In this document: in pieces, positions 63,670 through 64,000 of the stretch | Position numbering within the stretch: the stretch's first letter is position 1 | How the letters are laid out: the number at the start of each line of letters is the position of its first letter | Source of the DNA: Phycisphaerales bacterium | Lineage (GTDB): Bacteria > Planctomycetota > Phycisphaerae > UBA1845 > Fen-1342 | Assembly (NCBI GenBank): GCA_016710275.1 | Contig: JADJXS010000001.1 | Span: forward strand, 1-64,000 | Direction of reading: 5' to 3' | DNA: 64,000 nt | The notes under the pieces: model-generated | What the model was told of the DNA's origin: nothing | The model's input: only the letters and a program-made list of their open reading frames with translations | Database searches by the model: none | Program-made: the position numbers and the translations under genes

Positions 63670-64000
63670 TGGCCGGTGAGCCGCGGCCATCCCGGCGGGA
63701 CTTTCTCCGCGGCCGGTTGGGACGAGCCGGGGCCGAACCGCACCCGCGTCCCGAAGCGCCGGCGGCGCCGTCCTCCGGTTCGCACGGCGCGGCCGCTCCC
63801 GGGGCACTCGGCGGGGCGCTGCCGGCGTCCCCATCGCCGGATCGCCAGGTCGGCCCGCGACGGCAGGTCACGCTGCCGGTTCATCGGCCGCCGGGGGCTG
63901 TTCACGAGGCGGCGTTCCTTGCCGGCTGCACCCGCTGCAACGACTGCATCACCGTGTGCCCGGTCGATGCGATCGTTCTTGCGCCCGCGCGATTCCGCCA
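63669..64000 (+). CDS. napF: NapF/NapG-like ferredoxin, cut by the window end
   Basis: Partial, about 110 codons. Starts at the ATG overlapping the previous TGA. N-terminal RRDFLRGRLG looks like a Tat signal; after a Pro/Ala-rich linker comes the cluster motif CTRCNDCITVCPVDAI. Continues beyond 64000. Confidence 0.75.
   Translation, partial: MAGEPRPSRRDFLRGRLGRAGAEPHPRPEAPAAPSSGSHGAAAPGALGGALPASPSPDRQVGPRRQVTLPVHRPPGAVHEAAFLAGCTRCNDCITVCPVDAIVLAPARFR

Overview
The window is GC-rich bacterial DNA, mostly a patchwork of integrated mobile elements followed by ordinary metabolic genes. Protein style (tyrosine integrase family, MGWW-type small protein, NrfD-linked Nap cluster, IS630 and IS21 types) suggests Planctomycetota or a relative; this is inference, since there is no rRNA or housekeeping marker here.

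Layout. (1) 1-5.4 kb, minus strand: an XRE-SNF2 helicase-DUF3883 protein followed by an OLD-family nuclease whose 3' end is frame-broken, a probable anti-phage pair. (2) 5.5-8.1 kb, minus strand: a large structured non-coding RNA (RNA A), a 72-aa protein and a 180-aa basic protein (protein A). (3) 9.3-18.3 kb: anti-restriction and mobilisation genes, including a zinc-ribbon protein, ArdA, a DNA methyltransferase, an HTH protein, a MobF relaxase with a degenerate helicase half, and a VirD4-type coupling ATPase. (4) 18.45-44.83 kb: a complete integrated element of about 26.4 kb. It is bounded by 52-bp direct repeats that contain the 5' half of a tRNA-Gly gene, with matching pairs of integrase arm-type sites just inside both ends. 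It carries an integrase, a rep-like gene, a repeat-rich origin, Xis/ParA/ParB-like genes, ArdC, a TraG-like ATPase, a five-gene restriction-modification operon (two methylases, an unknown gene split by IS21, a McrB-like ATPase and a McrC-like nuclease), and at its right end protein B and RNA B, homologues of protein A and RNA A. (5) 44.8-48.7 kb: the start of a third, decayed element of the same family (truncated integrase), buried under an IS21 remnant and two abutting IS630 elements. (6) 49-56.3 kb: a heavy-metal RND efflux operon with two His-rich accessory proteins. (7) 56.5-64 kb: a divergent periplasmic nitrate reductase locus, with cytochrome c/FeS/NrfD genes on the minus strand and napD-napA-tetrahaem cytochrome-napF on the plus strand, cut by the window end.

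The most interesting signal is the bipartite RNA+protein locus, present twice (5.5-8.1 and 42.4-44.6 kb). Both copies have a non-coding RNA of about 1.2-1.4 kb on the minus strand, upstream of a gene for a conserved basic protein. Six helices in the two RNAs keep pairing while their bases differ, and several close on GNRA loops only when read on the minus strand. The family was not recognised. The two copies appear to lie on different members of one family of tRNA-Gly-integrating elements, which points to a maintained element-borne function.
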